Origin: Hyphodiscus hymeniophilus
Lineage: Eukaryota; Ascomycota; Leotiomycetes; Helotiales; Hyphodiscaceae
Assembly: GCA_016508695.1 (NCBI GenBank)
Contig: VNKQ01000010.1
Coordinates: 1,761,938-1,825,937 of the forward strand
Reading direction: 5' to 3'
Length of the DNA: 64,000 bases
Shown here: one piece after another, positions 11,268 through 23,363 of the stretch
How positions within the stretch are numbered: the first letter of the stretch is position 1
Layout: every line of letters begins with the position of its first letter
Position numbers and translations under genes: made by a program
The notes under the pieces: model-generated
The model's database searches: none
Seen by the model: the letters and a program-made list of their open reading frames with translations, nothing else
Told to the model about the DNA's origin: nothing

Positions 11268-12252
11268 CTATGCCTGCACAACCTTGACCTTCTTGCTGCT
11301 CTTTCCACTCTGAACTCTCTTTGCGGTTGGGCGATTCAAGTGAGATTCAGGTATCCATTGCTCATCGTATGCCTTCTGGGCCAGCGCACCAGTCGTAACA
11401 GCGGGTCCATCGGCTCCAATAACAGAGACTTGATCCTTTGGGTCGACCGCCTTCTTGGTACCCGCGGATGAACGTTTAGCACGCTCGCCACCCTTGCCAC
11501 CTTTCTTGAGTTGTGGGAAGAGGGTCTCGATCCAGGTCTTGTAGATGAAGTAGAGGGTTCCGGCGAATGCTGCGAGTAGGAAGAGGTACAAGAAGACGCT
11601 AGAGAGTGTTAGTGAGTTACAAAAAGCGTTGAGAGAAGGCAGTAGCAGGAGTGGCTTGGGATAATCATACATTTGAGGATCAAAGACGCTTGTTGCGGCC
11701 TCAACGACGCTAACTGTCTCATTGAAAGCCTGGACTTGATAGACGGCACCAGCCTGACTAGCCACAACCGCAATGATATTGAGTCTCAAATCCTGAGGAT
11801 GGAGATCAGTGGTGAAGACGAAAGGCAAGGTCTGCTTCTCTCCAGCAGGAATCTCAACATCGTATCGGGTATGGGTAAGGTTGCGGACGACGGCAGCAAA
11901 GGCGTGAGTTCCAGGGGCCAATGGCTGCAAAGTCGAGAGGGCGCCTCCGATGACAGCTACATTAACTGGCTCGGGCTCATTGTTGGTGAAATCGAGGAGA
12001 GCTTGCGTCGCATGTCCATTTACGAGCTTCACTCCGAAGACCTCGGATTGGGGAAACGAGGCAGAGACGGAGACGGCGAGGTTGGGAGTCGTGGGAGGAG
12101 ATTCGAGCTCTTCTTCAACAACCTGGAAGTAAACAGAGTTAGTGGATGACGACAAATGACGATAGGAATTGACTTACGGATTCTGGTACCGCGAAGACGC
12201 TGGTTGCGCGCAGAGCAAGAAGAACAAGAGTGGTGTATTTGGAGAGACCCAT
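11268..12252 (-). CDS. IRC22: Irc22-like ER membrane protein (TRAP-alpha related)
   Basis: Type I endoplasmic-reticulum membrane protein related to translocon-associated protein alpha. Exons are 12252-12178, 12122-11671 and 11598-11268, giving 285 aa. Intron 2 (72 nt) has no stop in frame but has a clean GTATGA donor, ACTAAC branch and TAG acceptor, and removing it restores a membrane segment (VFLYLFLLAAFAGTLYFIYK). The first 25 residues are a signal peptide ending ...VFAVPES. A luminal immunoglobulin-like domain (FTNNEPEPVNV, AGEKQTLPFVF) follows, then the membrane segment at about residues 175-197 and a basic cytosolic tail rich in K, R and S. A conserved fungal housekeeping gene. Confidence 0.9.
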
Positions 12253-12911
12253 TGTATCTGTCAATTGCATTGGGTTGAGGTGGGATGGATGTTGTGGTCG
12301 GTGGGGAGTGGAAGGACTTTGAAGCTCTCGTGCTCTTGAGATGTGTTCATCATTTAGCGAGTCTCTAGCGCGGTTACCAGCCACTTTCTACTCACCTACG
12401 TAGTCTAGGTACTATTTACGCCACCATTTATTTAATTTACTTAACTGTTGTGTCAACTCCAATGTTTACTCAAGAGTTTAAAAACTTGCATAACTCCGAG
12501 TAGCTGGTATTCGAGACTCTGATTGGTAACTCTGCACTCTACTCTGTAGCTCTTGATCACCGCACGCATTAATCGTAAGGTTGCGCGGATACCTACAGCT
12601 ACCTTACCTAGATAGGGGCCAGCAAGCGAGTTGACGAATACTCCTCCACGTCTCGGTTGAGCAAGACCCGCAAGGAGGCTCTAATCATGCAGTATCCAAT
12701 GTATGTATATGTATCTACCAGCAACACGGAAAGATAGATGAGACATAATCGAGATAATCGACATGGAGAAACGCAAATAACTCCCCGATTTAACCAAGCG
12801 ATCTGACATCAGCACATACTGCTTTGACTTTATGAAGCTTCCGTACCACATCGCCTTTCCCAGAGGTACTACTAGCACAGTATCGAAGCCTACTCGTAAC
12901 ACAACATAGTC
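12253..12911. promoter_or_regulatory. Divergent upstream region, IRC22 / P450
   Basis: Intergenic sequence between divergent start codons. No gene is recognised. It presumably contains both promoters; no repeat of note. Confidence 0.4.
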
Positions 12912-14596
12912 ATGGCAACAAGTTTACTCCTCGAATATTTGACGACCTCCAACGTCGCAGCAGTCTTCATTCTCTCCACTGTCGCAGCCCTCATCGTCAG
13001 CTCCCTTTCCACTCCCACATACCCGCAATTCCCATGGGTTGGGGAAGGTCCTGGATTATGGTCCTCGATGAAGAGTAATGTGACCTACGTGCTTCACTAT
13101 GCGGATTGGGTACAGGAAGGTTACAATAAGGTATGGAAGGTCACAATCCTCTTCAATCGACGTCCACTTACTCCTGGTAGTATACTAAACATGGAAAACC
13201 ATTCATCCTTCCTGGCTCTGCCCTCCAACACTCGCAGATCATCCTCCCTCAATCCCAAACGTCCTGGATGCTCGAACAACCCGACAGCGTCTTGTCAACT
13301 GCGGCTGCCCAGAGCGAAGCCTTGCATAGCGAGTACAACTTCTTTGGACAGTATTATCTGGACTCCCCTTTCCATGCGTTCGTTATACACAAGAGCCTGG
13401 CGCGGAACTTGAATCAAATGATTCCTGCGATGCAGGATGAGGTTGAATACTCCATCGATACAGTGTTTGGGTTGGATTCTACTGGATGGAAGAAAGTCAA
13501 CGTGTGGAAGTCATGGCTGGATATTGTGCCGTACATCACGAACAGAATGCTGGTCGGATATCCGCTTTGTCGAAACAAGAAATGGCTGGAGAACTGCGTT
13601 GCTTTCACAGAGGATGTCATTCGCAATATGTTCCTCATCGGATTGATGCCCACAGTACTTCGACCCGTCTTTGGACGACTTGCAGGCTTGCCCAATTGGT
13701 GGCACTGGAAGCAATCATCCAAACTCTCGCTGCCGATCATCAAACAGCGGATACATGATATGCAGAGGAAGGAGGCGGGTGATGCGGAATACAAAGACTG
13801 GGTCGAGCCGCAAGACTTCATCACCTGGTCAATCCGAACCGCGAAACAGGAGAATAACCAATTCGAGGGCCAAGCGGAGGTTATATCAAGGCGCATAATG
13901 CCTCTCGAATTCGCTGCCACGCATACTACCTCTTTGACTGGTCATGGTGTTATCCTTGATTTGCTATCCTCCGAGCCGGCTCTGGGGCATCTCGAGGGTA
14001 TCCGTGAGGAGGCAGCTCGAGTCTTGAAGGAAGAAGGTGGAAAGTGGACAAAAGCCGGTCTTTCACGCCTGATCCGTCTCGACAGCGCCATCCGCGAGAG
14101 TATGAGGTTCAGCCACTTTGCTCAGACGCTAGTGGAGCGCAAAGTTGTAGCTCCCGATGGTATCACCCACAAGACCGAGGGCTGGCATGTTCCTTTTGGT
14201 AGCTTCTTTTCGCTCGCCCTCTCTGGTATCCACCACGACGACGATCTTCACGAGAGTTCAGAGACTTATGACGCTTTCCGATACTCCCGACCAAGAGAGA
14301 GCTACGATGCGAAACCCCAGGATGAGAAAGATCCTACGGAGGAATTGAAGTTGAAGCAATTGGGCATGGTGACGACTGGGAACTCGCATCTTCCTTTCGG
14401 CCATGGGAGACACGCCTGCCCCGGCCGGTTTTTTGTCGCTCACGAATTGAAGATGGCACTCGCGTATCTGTTCTTGAATTATGATCTCAAGCTACTACCA
14501 CAGCGACCGAAGACGAAATGGGTTGGAGCTATCAGCGTCCCTGCTTTTGATACTTGTATTGAGCTTCGGCGGAGGAAGGAGGCCCCACCTGAATGA
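12912..14596 (+). CDS. Cytochrome P450 monooxygenase
   Basis: ER-anchored haem monooxygenase. Exons are 12912-13130 and 13181-14596, joined across a 50-nt intron to 544 aa. The N-terminus has one hydrophobic anchor (VAAVFILSTVAALIVSSL). The I-helix threonine appears in FAATHTT, the K-helix ExxR in IRESMR, and the haem loop FGHGRHACPG near the C-terminus, with Cys as thiolate ligand. The overall pattern (HGKPFILPG, WRF-type spacing, PRPxT late in the chain) resembles fungal P450s of the gibberellin/indole-terpene type. It is 0.7 kb from the LaeA-like methyltransferase. The substrate is unknown. Confidence 0.92.
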
Positions 14597-15278
14597 TGGA
14601 TTAATTCATAATGAAGATCATCACATTGTGTACTTGATTTTTTGGCCGAGACATTGGTCTGGCGTCTACCATTGCTAGATGAGTGATAGGGACGCAATCT
14701 GTTTCTGACAGCGTTGGGCCCAATGCCCATGATACACGAACTGCAGTAGTGTGAGTATATCAGATGTCCCCTTGTACATGTACGGCAAAGATTAGTATCG
14801 GCTGCATGGACTTCTAAAGCCGCGATCTGAAATAAGGTCGCTGGCAATAATTATGTAAAGCCTCGTGTTGAAGCTTGTTGACTGTTGCTATTCTGTCTCG
14901 TGTGCATACAGATTTGGTAGATGAAAGCTACTACTTCTGGATTTGTTCATTGCTTTAACGACCATTCAAGCAAAAAGACTTTTGCAGCAGCCTCCACGGG
15001 CAATGTTCGCACCTGGATATACTTAACTCCGTGACGCTAAAACGCCGTTTGAATCGATATCACGCCTATAAACATTTCCCAGCCGCCATAGTTTTTTGCC
15101 TTCCCTCGTTCCAGCTCTTTAACCTTTTGCCCACATTGACCTCGTCGTCCTGTCTCGAATCCAGAGGGGCCTCCTGTACCTTCGCAGATATATTCGTCAC
15201 TTACGATCATGAAGGTTTGCTTGCGGTGATGAAATACCTATACGAGATTAGCATGGTCTCCATCATATACGTTTATTC
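14597..15278. other. Convergent intergenic spacer
   Basis: Lies between convergent genes. An 89-codon open frame on the plus strand (15031-15300) overlaps the methyltransferase 3' end and shows no recognisable domain. I see nothing else. Confidence 0.4.
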
Positions 15279-16386
15279 TTACGCTCTGGTAAAGGCGTGA
15301 ATCCTAGGATCCATCAGCTCTCTCCTCACACCACCAAGCATCGCATGCACGCTGGTCTCATCCCAGCCCGCCTTTGTGAACAGCGCCAACGTGTAATTCT
15401 CGACCCCGCCCTCCAGCATGTTGCTCAAAAAGTACCTGCCGATGTTCTTCAGCCTGCGATCTCTCGGCCACGGTCCCACAGGCACAATCCTATCCGTCAC
15501 CACCACGTTCTCAAAGCCGGCCTCTCGCATCCAACCAGCCATCTTCGGGATCGGGTCGAAGTCGATGCGTAGTACCTCCGAGGCGATCTCGTGGAAGGTC
15601 TTCGTCCAGGTCCCACAGTTGGCGTTGGGGTCAAAGGTCCCATCTAGGCATTCCCAGCGCAGGCCGAACTCTGCGAACTCGATCAACCCACCTGGTGTCA
15701 GCGCTCGAAAGGTCTCCTTCAGCAGCTCCGGCCAGTTCTTGATCGATCCGGCCATGGTTCTGATGTGTATAAAGTCGAGCGACCTCTCTACCTGCAGCCA
15801 CGGCTTGTTCACATCATCGATCTCGAACTTCACATTCGGCGGTACCCAGACTGGCTGGATGGGGGATTGGTCGACTCCCACGATCGTTGCGGACGGGAGA
15901 CTGTCGCCCAGCTCGATCGCCCATATTCCAGTGCCCGTCCCTACATCGAGGATCTTATCTATGGTTGGTGGGAGCTCAGTGTAGGTGAGCCTGCCGTCAA
16001 GAACTAGCTTGAAGATGTGGTGTTGTAGGTCGAGGCGGTCCTGCTCTGTCTCGTCGATTGGCAGTAGGCTCTGGCCGTCTCGGTGGTAGCGATGGCCATG
16101 CTCGTGTAGATATTCGTACGTTGAGCTGGAGAGGGAGAGGGTGCTGCTTTGTATGCTCTATCGTGTGTGAGTTGGGCTTTGAGAGGGAGCGTGGGATACT
16201 CACATCTTCGTCGAAACCGCTGTCGCTATAGAACTACTTGGATTAGCCAGTGAAATAGCACCCTATATGATGATCCATGCATACCTCCGCCTCAATAACT
16301 TCCCCCTGATCTTCCTGAGACTCGGACTGAGACTGCAGGTCGCTCGTAGCGTCGTATCCAGAAGTATTGTCTGATTCGGGAATCAT
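15279..16386 (-). CDS. SAM-dependent methyltransferase, LaeA-like
   Basis: Class I methyltransferase of the large fungal family that includes LaeA. Exons are 16386-16285, 16233-16204 and 16157-15279, including a 30-nt middle exon encoding FYSDSGFDED; the product is 336 aa. The N-terminus is Ser/Asp/Glu-rich, as usual in the group. Then comes YEYLHEHGHRYH, the SAM-binding motif I LDVGTGTGIWAIELGD (about residue 115), the acidic end of strand 2 (IVGVDQSP) and the post-II block DFIHIRTMAGSI. The start is set at the first ATG in the frame (16386); the frame is open further upstream, so a longer N-terminus is possible. It may be a pathway enzyme or a regulator; sequence alone does not decide. Confidence 0.88.
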
Positions 16387-16990
16387 TCTGCTTGACTCGG
16401 CTACGGCTCGGCTTCGGGTCGAGCCTGGTCGTACTGGTAACCGAGACTGAGACGTTACTACTCGATCGTCGCTGATTCGCACCTTCGCTTTGTCCTCAGA
16501 CAAGTAAGTAACTTGTAAGTTGATCACTTGCCAATCTCTACCCACGAACGCTTGAATTCTCAATGAATTCCCCTCCGCGCTCGATAAGCTAAGGGGCTTC
16601 GCTTGCGGGCTACTAGCTCTCTTCAGGAGTTCGCCGGCACGGGCTGGGCCTTTTAGTCCCTTAGCCCCTTTTGACTAATGTCACTCTATCTCTGCAATGT
16701 CTGATATGCTTATCGTCCCATCCGTCCGTTTATTTGTCTTATATATATTCAGCCTCATGGATGAGCAAGGCTCGAGATGTTCGTGAGTAACAGAAAGTGT
16801 CCCTTATGGTGTCGGCGTTGAAGCTGACAACTGCGTGAGTGAATCACTCCCCTCTTCTCTTCTCTTACTCCATCTATAAATCGACCAATCTTGGATATCC
16901 TTATGGTCTATTCTAACTCATAAACACCGCCCTTATCCCGACAAAGCCTTTTCTGACACCCTCTACAGAGAGCTATCCCGAAAAGCGTCA
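16387..16990. promoter_or_regulatory. Divergent upstream region, methyltransferase / P450
   Basis: A 0.6-kb region shared by two divergent genes, so they may be co-regulated. It includes a pyrimidine-rich run near 16850-16870. No other gene is recognised. Confidence 0.4.
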
Positions 16991-18580
16991 ATGTTAGACA
17001 TGTTCTCCGAATCCCTTCCCGGCCCGACCTTTCTCCAAGGTTTGGTTACTGCCACAGCGATAATTCTAAGTGTTGCTTTCGTGCGTAGAAGGTACTTCTC
17101 ACCACTAAGTGATATTCCCGGTCCTTTCGTGGCATCATTCTCCGCTTCATTGTGGCACCTATGGCATATATGGAATGGCCATGTAGAGGTTGCTGTGGTT
17201 GAGCAGCACAACAAGCATGGTATGTCGGTCTGCTCAATATCTCAAGCTGTTTCTTGCTGACCCCGTAAATTAGGCATATTTGTTCGTATTGGTCATAATG
17301 AAGTTAGCATTTGCGACGCCGCTGCTATCCGCATAGTTCTGATGTCTCACATGAACAAAGTAACTCCGCCATGCTCTCCAATAATCTATCTAAAAACTGA
17401 CGTCTCTTAGGGGCCTACATATGCTATATTCAGTATGCCTGACAAGCGCTATGTAAACCAGATGGCGGAATTGAGTAGCTCAGAACACATCCGAAAAGCC
17501 AAAAACCTAGCAGCCGGCTATTCTCTCACCAACGTAATCAAGACGGAGCCATTCATAGATAATGCGCTCCAAATATTGGAGAGCCAGCTCGACCGCCTCG
17601 TCTCCGTAAAAGAACCCATCAAATTCGAGCAATGGTTCAATTATCTTGCCTTTGACATCTTGGGAGAAGCAACGTTTTCGCAAAGCTTCGGCTTCCTGGA
17701 GGCAGGAAAAGACATTGGACAGACCGTCGCCAACAACGTCTTCTTACGACTCTATATTTCTGTCCTGGGCCATTTCCCATGGGCGCATGATTTCCTCCTC
17801 GCAAACCCCCTCATTGAGTATTTCAACATGACCCCCGCGATGCACGTTTTCGACACCTGTATGGCCGCCATAAAATCCCGATCGCAGAGCGCTGATGTCA
17901 GGAAGGACATGCTGGAGCAGTGGAAGGAGCAACTAGCGAAACATCCCGAGCGCATGGAGGAGAAGGAGATCGTGACGAACGCGGTCGGGAACCTCGGCGC
18001 GGGCGCGGATACCGTGAGCTCGGTGCTGCAAGCGTTCGTCTACCACATGATACGCGATCCCGAGATGCTGGGAATGCTGAGGAAGGAGCTGGACGAGGCG
18101 AAACTGGCGCAGATACCGACTTATGAGGAGACGCAGAGGCTGCCCATCCTGCAGGCTTGTATCAAAGAGACATACAGGTTCCATACTCCCGTTGGTTTTG
18201 GACTGACGAGAGTCGCTCCTCTCGAGGGGGTGACGATCTGTGGGAGGCATTTTCAAGCTGGGACGATCCTCTCAGTCAACCCGTGGGCAATACATCGTAT
18301 GACTTCACTGTTCGGGGAAGATGCTTCCCAATTCAACCCCAGGCGATGGTTGGATTCTGCACGGGCTTTGAAAATGAATTCGGTCCTGATCGCGTTCGGT
18401 GCGGGGTATAACCAGTGTCCTGGCAGGAACCTCGCCCATCTAGAGGTCAGCAAGACGATGGCTTTGTTGATGAGAGATTACGAATTTGAGCTTGTGAATC
18501 CGGAGAAGGAGTGGAGGTACGAGAGTTACTTCACTGTGGCACCGCATGATTGGCCTTGCTCTGTAAGAAGACGGGTCTAA
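16991..18580 (+). CDS. Cytochrome P450, pisatin-demethylase-like
   Basis: Exons are 16991-17219, 17274-17359 and 17411-18580, with introns of 54 and 51 nt; the product is 494 aa. A hydrophobic anchor (GLVTATAIILSVAFV) is followed by the hinge DIPGPF, the I-helix AGADTVSS, the K-helix ExxR in IKETYR, and the haem-binding loop FGAGYNQCPGRN with Cys ligand. All catalytic elements are intact. The DIPGP hinge and GxNxCPGRNLA haem loop place it with pisatin-demethylase/trichothecene-type fungal P450s. The role is probably secondary metabolism or detoxification; the substrate is unknown. Confidence 0.93.
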
Positions 18581-19012
18581 AAATTTAACAGATTTTGGAA
18601 TAAATGAAGACAACGATTTGACATAATTTGGGGAGCGTATGGAGTCTTCATCAAAACACAGTGGTCTGATATGATTCATATCGCAGGGTCCGAATAATAT
18701 CCCCTGGCTGTGGCCGCCATCTCTGGAACAACTTGCACGATTCCCAACATCGGCTCAAAATCTCTCCAAGGGGATGCCGATTTGCCATTGAGGTACTTCG
18801 ACCAGTGGACTGTTCAATTCCTCAAATCTTACAGTAATACCCTTGACCCAGATGACCAGAGACTGATGCAGGATAGCAAAGGGCTGAACTAGACGGAGTC
18901 ATCTTTAGACGATTTGAATAGCTTCCTCGAAGGATTTGAACATCTGAGAAGAATTTTATATTTCTGTGTATATGTTATTTGTACAGACAACAATGGTCGC
19001 AGAGGATGATGC
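18581..19012. other. Convergent intergenic spacer
   Basis: Separates the 3' ends of the P450 and the FMN enzyme. A 60-codon plus frame at 18710-18892 has no recognisable domain. Nothing else is seen. Confidence 0.4.
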
Positions 19013-20393
19013 TCAAAGTTTCGACTTCTCAGCAATCATTGCTGCGGAATTTGGCAGACTATCAATACTGTCTTGAGTGATCTGATCGACGCTCTGATAC
19101 CCAGCACAGTTCATCAGGATGTCGAAATCGGCCAACAAGCTCTTCATAACATGTCTGACTCCAAGTTCACCCTTGATACTGAGTCCCCATACCCAGAGTC
19201 GGCCAACGAAAACGAACTTGGCACCGAGAGCAAGAGCTTTGAAGACATCTGCGGCACCTCGGACCCCAGAGTCGAACATGATGTAGGTTTTATCACCGAC
19301 AGCTAATCATGTCAGTATCAGCATTCAGGAATAAGGAGACGATAACTCACCAGCAACAATCTTCTCCAAAGCATCCAAACTAGCAATAGCACCGTCAACT
19401 TGTCTTCCAGCATGGTTAGAAACCACAATGCCATCAACACCCAACTCAACCGCCTTTTGCGCGTCAAGTACACTTTGAATACCTTTCAAACAGAATGGCT
19501 TGCCGCCACTTATCCGTCTCCACTGTTCCATCAGCCACGGCATCTTCTCCCAGCTCCACGCTCTTCCATGCCACACATTATCAATCCACATAGCGCCAGC
19601 CTCATTTCGTTGTGTCTCCGGCTCGATCCCCGCCTCCTTCAATCTCTTCTGGAAAACTGGATCCGAGAGCCCAAGATCAGCACCAATACCGTGATAGAAT
19701 GCGTAATTTGAGTTGGCTGTATCGTGATGTCGCCATGCAAGCTGCCATGTATCCAGGGTCAATATGCAAGCTGTGAATCCGCTGTCATGGGCTCGTTGTA
19801 ATAGTGATATTGTGAGTTCATCATCGTGCGGCATGTAGAGTTGGAAGAATCGTGGCCCTGCGCCGTTGGCTTTGCCCACGTCTTCGATCGGGGTCGATCC
19901 TGCTGTTGAGAGACAGTATGGTATGTTTAACTCCTTCGCCACTTTAGCTACCGGCAGCTCGCCAAGGGGATTGTAGATTTTGTTGATGCCAATCGGCGCG
20001 AAGCCAATGGGTGCGCTGACTTTGTGGCCAAAGATCTCGGTTTTCGTGTCTCGTTTGTTGGTGTCAACGAGCATGCGCGGGATAATTCGGTGACGGTAAA
20101 AGGCCTGGCGGTTTGCGAGGTGGGTATAGGACTGACCAGCGTTCGATGAAGCGTAGTACCTATCACGGAAATTCAGAAGCTGTTGATAAATGGTGGAAAG
20201 GTTAAGGGGATATCAAATGGACTTACCATCCTCCAAGAGACAGTGTCTTCTGTGCCAACTCTTCCAGATCACCCGGCTCGGTACTAAATGGTGGTAATTC
20301 CCCTGTATTGTCCTTCCAGAACATTTCTCGCTGGTAGAGAGCCCATTGAGGGGTGTTCCTGCTTTTGATGTTGGGGTTATTTGGATCAGACAT
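19013..20393 (-). CDS. FMN-dependent alpha-hydroxyacid oxidase/dehydrogenase
   Basis: Oxidises an L-2-hydroxyacid to the 2-oxoacid using FMN in a TIM barrel. Exons are 20393-20227, 20159-19351 and 19302-19013, giving 421 aa. Visible elements are the flavin-site block SAPIGFAPIGINK, LSTAGSTPIEDV, the substrate/flavin-contact Tyr in FQLYMPHD, the strand Lys in FCLKGIQ, and the catalytic base His in VSNHAGRQVDG. The phosphate-binding region FDSGVRGAADVFKALALGA closes the barrel. No cytochrome b5 domain is present, so it is not a cytochrome b2. The N-terminus and LGGWYYASSNAG block resemble fungal lactate-2-monooxygenase-like proteins. Lactate, mandelate or a related acid are all possible substrates. 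Confidence 0.9.
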
Positions 20394-21439
20394 TTTGAGG
20401 AGTTGGAAGAACAAGTGAGAGATGAGAAATAAGACCAATTGCAAGAGGAAGTGTAAGAGAGAGGTTTATTATAAATACTATACTCTGTTATGCGACTACA
20501 TTTGAGCCGCTTCTCGTTCGTGAAGTTGATGATCTCATCGGAGAGAAGTGACGTTGAAAGTTGAGGCCTCAGGAACGGCGATCCTTCTGGTACATAAGGA
20601 GGTACAAGCCCAAGCGCTACAACTACATCTCTACCCTTAACTTGCGTTTAATCACGAAATATACGACAACTTTGAACAGCATTCGCGAGACTGCTAGAAG
20701 TTTAATAACCCTTCTATTACTACCCAAGTACGAGATGTTTGTCTCTTCATGTATATTGGATACTCGCCCTTTTACTCATCCGAAAAGAATTCTTACAAAT
20801 CGAGTCGAGGTAAATAAAGTCCTGCGGGTTTCAATAATCTTTATACGAACATCGACATCCCTACGAGGATTGAACGTATCAACAAAGACTCAAGCTAAGG
20901 TCTGAGTGATGCACAAAGTCAAACATGCCGTGCGGAGAATTGAATCTGTAGTAAGATAATCAAAAACGTTTGTATAATCTCCTTGTGTGAGATTTGCTTT
21001 TCGAGTGATATAATTCCATTTCTGTCGTATTTTGTAGAAACACACCATGTTACTGATGGCAGACAAATCTGTAAGACATATTTCGCATTGAAGTGACGAG
21101 TCCGTTCACTTTCTTTTACATTGAGAGCCTAGCAATAGCACAGAACACCCAGCAATTCCATGTCCTCAAGACACATAATACAAGTCGCTCACCGGTGTGT
21201 TAGATAGCATTGAAGAACTTAAAAAGGTGGTAAACTGTAAGTACTCACTCGAAGTTTTCGGCACCAAGCAGTTTCAGCAACTAAGGTCTTTTGCTGCAAA
21301 TGAAAAGATTATAACACGTTTGACCTACGTATTGGTACAGATATAGAGATTGTTCATCATATACAGAAGGTATGTATATATATCCCTCGTCCAGCCTTTG
21401 GCGCAGATATCATTCAGAGCATAGACGAATCGACGGGAA
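20394..21439. other. Intergenic, AT-leaning
   Basis: Upstream of the FMN gene. TATA-like ATAAATACTATA lies near 20470. One open frame of 114 codons (20561-20905) has no recognisable domain and is probably chance. No repeat or RNA gene is identified. Confidence 0.35.
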
Positions 21440-22487
21440 TCACCTCGTCTTCCATTCTTCTGGCCCCTTGATCGGCGCAATCAAGCCCACCTCTTCGATC
21501 ATGGATCCTGCCAGCATGGTGAATCCAATCTCTCCCACACGCAATTGATCCTTGTCCCATATCTTGAGCATTGGGAGACGCATAGGCTCTACATGCTAGC
21601 CACAGATAGCTACACAGCTGAGTAGCAGTGAGTAAGGTTTGGCAGATGAGTCTAGCCCTTCCAGTATGTCATGAGCACGGAGGCTCTTCTCAATCTGCAC
21701 AGGAAGCTGGGTCTGCTTGGCCGTACCCGATGGATCAAGGACGCGGATATGCGAAGGCTCAGCATGTTGCAGAACATTTGCCATTCCTCGAACCATATAT
21801 CTCGCCTTCCTCAGTATATATTGGATACATGTCCCATTCCAGTCGATACACTAAGCTCTACACCAAGCACTGCCGAACAGGCTGGAAATCCGCTTCTATC
21901 AATTGTATTATTTCTAATATAAACTGTGATGTTTGAGTGTATCTAGTATGCAGAAACTGAGAGTCAAACCTGTATTGTTCAAGCCGGGCGAAGGGGTGGG
22001 AATACTCGCCTGGGCTGGAATGTGTTGGACGAGTGGTCAGCCATCCTTGTTTCTATCTCTCTGGGTCTCTCCCTGACACTTCTTTGATAGACTTAAGAAG
22101 TTGACTTCTTGACAGGTTGAGAAATTCAGCGAAATGGAGTTCCTTGATGATTTCATGCAAGACAACATCTGGCCACAGCTCGGCATATCTCCACCTTTTC
22201 AGGTCGGAGAGAACGATGAACTGTGCGCTCATCTTCCGGCTATGACGGGGCGGGATCCAGAGGGCAGATTGGTCACTATCAATAGACCTATATCTGCCAA
22301 TCTGGAAGTCGAACTTCGGCGGTGTGGGCCTCCATTCAAGCACACACGATTTTATGCGGCTTTTGCAGGCTCTAACTCTCAATGATGGCAAGTTGATACA
22401 GAGTTCTACCCTACTGGAATTATTGAGGCCTCCAGTCCAGGACTCCAAAATATTCCACGGTGAAAGAACATTGATTTCTTCCGCCAC
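21440..22487 (-). pseudogene. Unidentified coding-like fragments on minus strand
   Basis: Separate minus-strand frames look protein-like but do not join into an intact gene. They are 21440-21590 (ends IAPIKGPEEWKTR before a stop), 21596-21796 (contains IRVLDPSGTAKQTQLP) and 22053-22487. The first two could be adjacent exons of one C-terminus. I cannot assign a family and cannot exclude that the frames are chance. They may be a decayed gene between the FMN enzyme and the TauD gene. Confidence 0.25.
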
Positions 22488-23363
22488 ATGAAACTTAACC
22501 CATCACCTTTCTACACTACTCTGTGTGGGATATTGAATACAAAGGGTATGCCATCACGTCTGAGATCGGCGTCAGTAAGTGGCAAGATGTTAGCAGTTGT
22601 TTTTGGGTAAGACTTGCCCATTTCCGTTGCGCGAAACCTTTCACTCACCTCACTTGCTTACTTTTAATTAGTGGATAAATCATTAAACACAACTTTACGG
22701 TATCTATGGCACACAGCTTATGACAATCGATGATAATAGTAAGTCGAGCCAGATGAATAATAGATTTGTTGCTCTCTGAGCAATACTTGCCTTTGTTTCA
22801 ATAGAGAATTACGTTTCAGCTTAGAAATGAAGCAGGTCGGACAGTCGGAATTAGTCCGTACGTATTTAAATCATCTAATATTAGTTTTTCCACTGTTTAA
22901 CAAAAGAAGGACTTTTTCAATAGCAAGTAATCTGTGTGCTAGCTGATGTCTCTTTCTATTTCAAATTGGGGATCCTAGGCTTCGCCACAACTCGAATAAT
23001 GAGCAAGTCTTATGGCCCTCAAGGCATTGCCTGTTCTTTCGTAATAGTTTCGAGAAATGTTTCTGATTCGATACTCTAGTAATATAGTCGGGTCACCAGA
23101 CCCTGGAGCTACCCGGGTACCCCAACTTGGAGACATAAACGCCAGCGGCAAAGCCTAGCCCCTCCGGATCTGCAACGGAGGAACGTTTGCGTACGACTAA
23201 AGTATTTCAAAAACAATTGTGAATGATATTACATCACATTGACTCCAACTTCCGTCACCTGATCCCATTTCCGTGTTACCTTGTTCAAAATTCAATATAT
23301 TATTGTATGTGGAGTCGCTGGTATCTTTACTCCCTAACAAGAAATAACTCTTCGTGATCGAAG
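22488..23363. other. Intergenic, upstream of TauD-type gene
   Basis: AT-rich, with many stops in every frame. No gene, RNA or repeat is recognised. It contains the probable promoter of the dioxygenase gene at 23364. Confidence 0.4.
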
